Assembly (NCBI RefSeq): GCF_900167535.1
Contig: NZ_FUYE01000008.1
Location: forward strand, 244,552-308,551
Source: Prosthecobacter debontii
Lineage (GTDB): Bacteria; Verrucomicrobiota; Verrucomicrobiia; Verrucomicrobiales; Verrucomicrobiaceae
Length of the DNA: 64,000 bases
Direction: 5' to 3'
Notes under the pieces: generated by a model
The model's database searches: none
Told to the model about the DNA's origin: nothing
What the model saw: the letters and a program-made list of their open reading frames with translations, nothing else
Program-made: the position numbers and the translations under genes
In this document: positions 60,430-64,000 of the stretch, in pieces
Position numbering within the stretch: the stretch's first letter is position 1
Layout of the letters: each line of letters opens with the position of its first letter

Positions 60430-60504
60430 CCTGAAGAAAATTGAAAAAAATCAGCCGCCTCGTGGGTTGCTTGTGCCCCACCCTGAATTAAATCCCTCAT
60501 CTCC

Positions 60505-61167
60505 ATGAAACTCAACCAACTCACCTCCCTCGTCGCATTCCTCGGCCTCGCCGTCTGCGCTGTCGCCGAAGACAAACCCGCCGCCAACGACGGCTGGGTT
60601 TCCATGTTCAACGGCCAAGACCTCAGCGGCTGGAAATCCAACGAGGAAACTCCCGGTAGCTTCTCCGTCGAAAACGGCACCATCAAGGTCAGCAATGGCC
60701 GTTCCCACCTGTTCTACGTGGGTCCTAACGGCGATGCCAAGTTCACGAACTTCGAATTCAAAGGTAAGGTGAAGCATATGCCCGGCTCCAATTCCGGTCT
60801 CTACATCGCCACCGAATACCAGGATAAAGGCTGGCCAGAGAAAGGCTACGAATGCCAGGTGAACAGCACCTCGCACAAAGACCCGAAAAAAACCGGCGGT
60901 CTTTACGCGGTGAAAGACGTTCTCGACACTGCTCCTGTGGGTGATGACGAGTGGTTCGACTACAGCATCAAAGTGGAAGGCAAGCACATCACCATCTCCA
61001 TCAATGGCCAAGTGACCACCGATTGGACGGAGCCTGAAGGTTGGGATCCAGCTACCGCTCTGAAAAACATGCCTGGCCGTAAATTATCTCCTGGCACGAT
61101 GGCTATTCAAGCCCACGACCCCAAGAGCGTCGTATATTACAAGGACCTTTACATCCGTCCTTTGTGA
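60505..61167 (+). CDS. DUF1080 family protein (3-keto-disaccharide hydrolase type)
   Basis: The 220-residue secreted protein has a signal peptide (1-21) and a concanavalin-like DUF1080 domain: WVSMFNGQDLSGWKSNEETPGSFSVENGTIKV, FTNFEFKGKVKHMPGSNSGLYIATEYQ, GYECQVNSTSHKDPKKTGGLYAV and WFDYSIKVEGKHITISINGQ. Members bind or cleave carbohydrates, including 3-keto-disaccharides, and are expanded in Verrucomicrobiota and Planctomycetota. A strong intrinsic terminator follows. Confidence 0.88.
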   Translation: MKLNQLTSLVAFLGLAVCAVAEDKPAANDGWVSMFNGQDLSGWKSNEETPGSFSVENGTIKVSNGRSHLFYVGPNGDAKFTNFEFKGKVKHMPGSNSGLYIATEYQDKGWPEKGYECQVNSTSHKDPKKTGGLYAVKDVLDTAPVGDDEWFDYSIKVEGKHITISINGQVTTDWTEPEGWDPATALKNMPGRKLSPGTMAIQAHDPKSVVYYKDLYIRPL

Positions 61168-61205
61168 TCCATCTAGGATGGCAATCCGCCTCCTTTTATG
61201 TTACG

Positions 61206-61237
61206 AGCGAGGGCTGAAAGGCCCTCGCTTCTTTTTT
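61206..61237 (+). terminator. Intrinsic terminator after the DUF1080 gene
   Basis: AGCGAGGGC (61206-61214) and GCCCTCGCT (61221-61229) form a 9-base GC-rich stem with loop TGAAAG, followed by a T-rich run containing six consecutive T. It is a textbook Rho-independent terminator about 40 bases after the stop codon. Confidence 0.88.
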
Positions 61238-61253
61238 CCCCGCTTGTCATCCC

Positions 61254-62051
61254 ATGAGCCAGATGCTCAGTCCAGATCTCTCTGTCACCGAAATCCGCTG
61301 CTACTTCGTGCGGAAACGTAACTGCCTGCTCGTGCGTGGCCGTTTCGGCCCCCTCTACATGGATTATTACCTGCATCTGATGCAGCACGGCATCAAGCAC
61401 CCAGAGAAACTGGATGAAATGCTGAAGGATGGTCTCGCAGGGATTGCCCTCCACCTCGCCTCACGTCCCCACGATGAGAACTGTGCCTGGACCATCAATA
61501 TTCATGATCCCCTGCTGAACATCTTCGTGACAGGGAACACTCACCCAGGCCGAGTCACAGGCAGACTGTTCACGGAGGATGTTCGGGACACCGGGCATTC
61601 CCTCTTCATCGCCCAGACCACCCGAACGCACATGCAGCCGCGGCAAAGCATGATCGAATTCCAGGGGAGGGACGTCTTGTCGGCCGTCGAGCAATTCTAC
61701 ACCCAGAGCGAGCAGCGCCCCACACGTCTTTTCAGACTGCCCGACGAGGATTTTGTGCAAATCTCCGCCGAACCCGACGCCGATGTCGAATGGCTCAACA
61801 GTCTGACCGATACAGATATCCCCAAGCTGGATGAGTCTGAACATTTAACCTTGCTCGAAACCCGTAACTACGTCTTCGACTGCGGATGCACGGCTGAACG
61901 CATGTTCCCCATGTTGTCTCGGCTGTCGGACGAAGACATCGATTATGTATTCGAAGATGGAGAAGCCACCATCACCTGCCCACGCTGTGCGGCGGTCTTT
62001 AGGACACCTCGCTCGGACTTTGATGAATGGAAAAGTCGCCTCGATAGCTAA
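61254..62051 (+). CDS. hslO: Hsp33-family redox-regulated chaperone
   Basis: The 265-residue protein matches Hsp33. The N-terminal half has the substrate-binding fold, and the junction VEQFYTQSEQRPTRLFRL corresponds to the conserved SEQxPTRL motif. The C-terminal zinc-switch region has FDCGCTAERMFPMLSRLSDEDIDYVFEDGEATITCPRCAAVFRT, with four Cys arranged C-x-C ... C-x-x-C. Hsp33 is activated by oxidative stress when these Cys form disulfides. It stands directly before genes for Fe-S cluster assembly. Confidence 0.83.
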   Translation: MSQMLSPDLSVTEIRCYFVRKRNCLLVRGRFGPLYMDYYLHLMQHGIKHPEKLDEMLKDGLAGIALHLASRPHDENCAWTINIHDPLLNIFVTGNTHPGRVTGRLFTEDVRDTGHSLFIAQTTRTHMQPRQSMIEFQGRDVLSAVEQFYTQSEQRPTRLFRLPDEDFVQISAEPDADVEWLNSLTDTDIPKLDESEHLTLLETRNYVFDCGCTAERMFPMLSRLSDEDIDYVFEDGEATITCPRCAAVFRTPRSDFDEWKSRLDS

Positions 62052-62077
62052 TCTCAGAAGCCTGTTTTACTTTACCC

Positions 62078-62464
62078 ATGTCCGCGCCAGCCTCACCCGC
62101 CCTAGCCGCCCCGAATTACAAGATCGGTAACGAAAAGTTGATCAAGGTACTTCCGAATGCGGCCCGCAAACTCACCAGCCTGCTGACCAAGCAAGGCCGG
62201 GCTGAGCATGGGGCATTACGGATCGCTGTCGTGGGGGGGGGCTGCTCAGGACTTCAGTATAAGATGGATCTCGTCGATGGCCCTGCTAACCGAGACATCA
62301 TGGTCTTGTCTTCGGATGTCCGTGTGGTGATCGATCCCAAAAGTGCGCTATTTGTCAGTGGTTCCGAATTGGATTTCAGCGATGACATCCAGCAAGGAGG
62401 ATTCAAGGTCACCAACCCTAACGCCATCGTGACGTGTTCCTGCGGTGAGAGCTTCGCGGCCTAA
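62078..62464 (+). CDS. IscA/ErpA-type Fe-S cluster carrier
   Basis: The 128-residue A-type carrier has NAARKLTSLLTKQGRAEHGALRIAVVGGGCSGLQYKMDLVDG and the C-terminal NPNAIVTCSCGESFAA, giving the three conserved cysteines (C-S-G and C-S-C-G). It delivers [4Fe-4S] or [2Fe-2S] clusters to apoproteins. A 17-residue Ala/Pro-rich extension precedes the domain. The HscB-like gene starts 8 bases after its stop, so the two are probably cotranscribed. Confidence 0.88.
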   Translation: MSAPASPALAAPNYKIGNEKLIKVLPNAARKLTSLLTKQGRAEHGALRIAVVGGGCSGLQYKMDLVDGPANRDIMVLSSDVRVVIDPKSALFVSGSELDFSDDIQQGGFKVTNPNAIVTCSCGESFAA

Positions 62465-62472
62465 TCAAGCCC

Positions 62473-63039
62473 ATGCCGGACGCCTTTGCTCTCCTCAATC
62501 TCCCTCCCCAGGCCGCCCTCACGGAGGAACAACTCCAGGCTGCCTATCTGACAGCCTCTAGGGCAGCCCATCCCGATCAAGCAGGGGGCGATACCCAACT
62601 CTCGGCCGATCTCAACGCCGCACTGGAGATGCTGAAGTCGCCCGTGACGCGCTTGAAGCACCTGATCGAGCAGCACTCCAACACTCCTTGGCGGGCGGTT
62701 CCCCTGGATGCCTCCCTGATGGGATTGTTTGAAAAGCTGGGCCCCCTGCTCCAATCCGCCGGAGCCTTCCTCAAAAAGAAGCAAACCGCGACCACAGCCC
62801 TGAGCAAGGCTTTGCTTGCCAGTGAGGAAATGCGCCTGCGGGAAGCACTCGAAAACCTAGGCACCAGCATCGAAGAAGCCTGGCAGGAACTCGAAGCCCA
62901 ACTCCCCCGCTACGATGATCGTATCGCCGCAGGTGAAGGCTCTGTATGGATCGAGCTTCAAGCCATCCAGGCACGATTGGCCTATCTCAACAAATGGCGA
63001 ACTCAGATTCGTGAGGTGCTTTTGGGGCTGATGCTATAA
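62473..63039 (+). CDS. hscB: HscB-like J-domain co-chaperone
   Basis: The 188-residue protein has an N-terminal J domain (DAFALLNLPPQAALTEEQLQAAYLTASRAAHPDQAGGD) with the essential His-Pro-Asp tripeptide at ~residues 34-36. The C-terminal helical bundle (LLASEEMRLREALENLGTSIEEAWQELEAQLPRYDD) is typical of HscB, which brings IscU to HscA. Neither HscA nor IscU/IscS is visible within the window. It is divergent in detail from E. coli HscB. Confidence 0.8.
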   Translation: MPDAFALLNLPPQAALTEEQLQAAYLTASRAAHPDQAGGDTQLSADLNAALEMLKSPVTRLKHLIEQHSNTPWRAVPLDASLMGLFEKLGPLLQSAGAFLKKKQTATTALSKALLASEEMRLREALENLGTSIEEAWQELEAQLPRYDDRIAAGEGSVWIELQAIQARLAYLNKWRTQIREVLLGLML

Positions 63040-63175
63040 GTGAGGCTGGACTTTGCCTGCATCACCTCAGGAAAATAATGCTGGAAGGGCACTTCCGAAT
63101 ACTTTTACCGCCTCTGTGAGTTGCACGCAGCGGATTCATGCCGACTGTGCCCGCCCCAACTCCAATCGTATTTAT

Positions 63176-64000
63176 ATGGCCGACATCAGCACCAGCGCAG
63201 CAGACAAGAAGGAAAAGGAATACTTCACCGACGTGCCCCAGCAGGCTCCGGGCTTCTTCCTCAAAGGTTCCCACCAGTATGACTGGGGTCTGAAGAACCG
63301 TCTGAGCAAGGTCTTCAATCCTAAAGACGGCCGCACCGTCATGCTCGCCTTCGACCACGGTTACTTCCAGGGCCCGACCACCGGCCTGGAGCGTGTGGAC
63401 CAGACCATTCTCCCCCTGGAGCCCTATGCCGACTGCCTCATGCTCACCCGTGGCATCCAGCGCAGCGTCATCCCTGCCTCCACCCAGAAGGCCATCGCCC
63501 TGCGTGCCTCCGGTGGCACCTCCATGGTCAGCCCTTTCGAAGAGTGGGAAGGTGACCTCGACGGCAAGAAGGTGAAATTTGGCCGCCCAGGTTTCGAGCC
63601 TCTCTCCAACGAGAGCACCGCTCTGAACATTGAAGAAGCCATCCGCCTGAACGCCAGCATCCTGGCCGTGCAGGTCTTCATCGGCAGCGCTTACGAGCGC
63701 CAGAGCCTGAAGAACATGACCGACCTTGTGGACGCCGCCAGCCGTTACGGCATCGGCGTCATGGGTGTCGTCGCCGTGGGGCGTGCGATGGCACGTAACG
63801 CACAGTATTTCCGTCTGGCCACCCGCATCATGGCGGAGCTGGGAGCCAACGTGGTGAAGTGCTACTACACGGACGAAGGTTTTGAGACGATCACTTCCTG
63901 CTGCCCGGTGCCGATCGTGATCGCCGGCGGTAAGAAGCTGCCTGAGCTGGACGCGCTGAAGATGAGCTACAACGCCATCCAGCAGGGTGCCAGCGGGGTG
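63176..64000 (+). CDS. lsrF: LsrF-type class I aldolase/thiolase (partial, cut by window end)
   Basis: The frame is open from ATG 63176 to the window end, 275 codons, and is close to the full ~290-residue family length. [89 protein letters not shown] (Schiff-base Lys) and [15 protein letters not shown] match LsrF, the thiolase that degrades phosphorylated autoinducer-2 products. No other lsr gene is near, so the substrate may differ (DhnA/FbaB-like aldolases are related). Confidence 0.85.
   Translation, partial: MADISTSAADKKEKEYFTDVPQQAPGFFLKGSHQYDWGLKNRLSKVFNPKDGRTVMLAFDHGYFQGPTTGLERVDQTILPLEPYADCLMLTRGIQRSVIPASTQKAIALRASGGTSMVSPFEEWEGDLDGKKVKFGRPGFEPLSNESTALNIEEAIRLNASILAVQVFIGSAYERQSLKNMTDLVDAASRYGIGVMGVVAVGRAMARNAQYFRLATRIMAELGANVVKCYYTDEGFETITSCCPVPIVIAGGKKLPELDALKMSYNAIQQGASGV

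Overview
The window reads as a chromosome segment of a Verrucomicrobiota bacterium, probably of the Verrucomicrobiaceae/Prosthecobacter type. This is judged from protein content only: tandem secreted sulfatases, a 3-keto-disaccharide hydrolase (DUF1080) protein, a DUF6600 surface protein, a GYF_2 protein, a large AsmA-like protein and a type II secretion locus with strongly diverged GspC/L/M proteins. No rRNA, tRNA, CRISPR array, IS element or integrase was recognised.

Region 1 (about 1-9.3 kb) differs from the rest. It is a run of small same-strand genes that look like integron gene cassettes. Most genes are followed by a 59-127 bp element that starts with an RYYYAAC-like box and ends with a GTTRRRY-like box, with an imperfect hairpin between, as in attC recombination sites. 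Nine sites are supported and two are degenerate. Cargo includes a barstar-like protein fused to a DUF2185/Imm33-like domain, a second DUF2185-like protein, two GNAT acetyltransferases, a DUF7832-like protein, a zinc-ribbon protein and several unknown or membrane proteins. Orientation puts attI and any integrase left of base 1. Towards 6.2-9.3 kb the attC sites decay and the DNA changes to ordinary chromosome through a HEAT-repeat protein and a RibD_C/dihydrofolate-reductase-like protein.

Region 2 (9.7-32.9 kb) is mixed chromosomal DNA: a DUF6600 protein with a long disordered tail, Bax inhibitor-1, a cupin, a LysM lipoprotein, a three-sulfatase operon, an ABC-F ATPase, a Dabb protein, threonine aldolase, and a BtuB-like TonB receptor with a probable cobalamin riboswitch in its leader. 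It continues with an AsmA-like protein, a polytopic membrane protein, a redoxin, an ArsR-methyltransferase fusion under a palindromic operator, an alpha/beta hydrolase, a GYF_2 protein and a UPF0126/TRIC channel.

Region 3 (33.1-40.7 kb) is the membrane half of complex I, nuoHIJKLMN, without nuoA-G and preceded by a consensus Crp/Fnr-type palindrome. Region 4 (40.8-46.8 kb) holds secreted hydrolases (an esterase, an SMP-30 protein, a ceramidase-like protein), a DMT-like membrane protein, CCA-adding enzyme and a redoxin.

Region 5 (46.9-59.6 kb) is a type II secretion/pseudopilus operon: gspE, F, G, H, I, J, K, an L-like and an M-like gene, a small periplasmic protein in the gspC position, and the secretin gspD. 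A type II toxin-antitoxin pair sits between gspE and gspF. The pseudopilin J and the secretin carry unusual low-complexity glycine-rich segments. Region 6 (59.7-64 kb) has an SGNH hydrolase, a DUF1080 protein, Hsp33, an IscA/ErpA-type protein, an HscB-like J-protein and the first 275 codons of an LsrF-type aldolase/thiolase cut by the window end.
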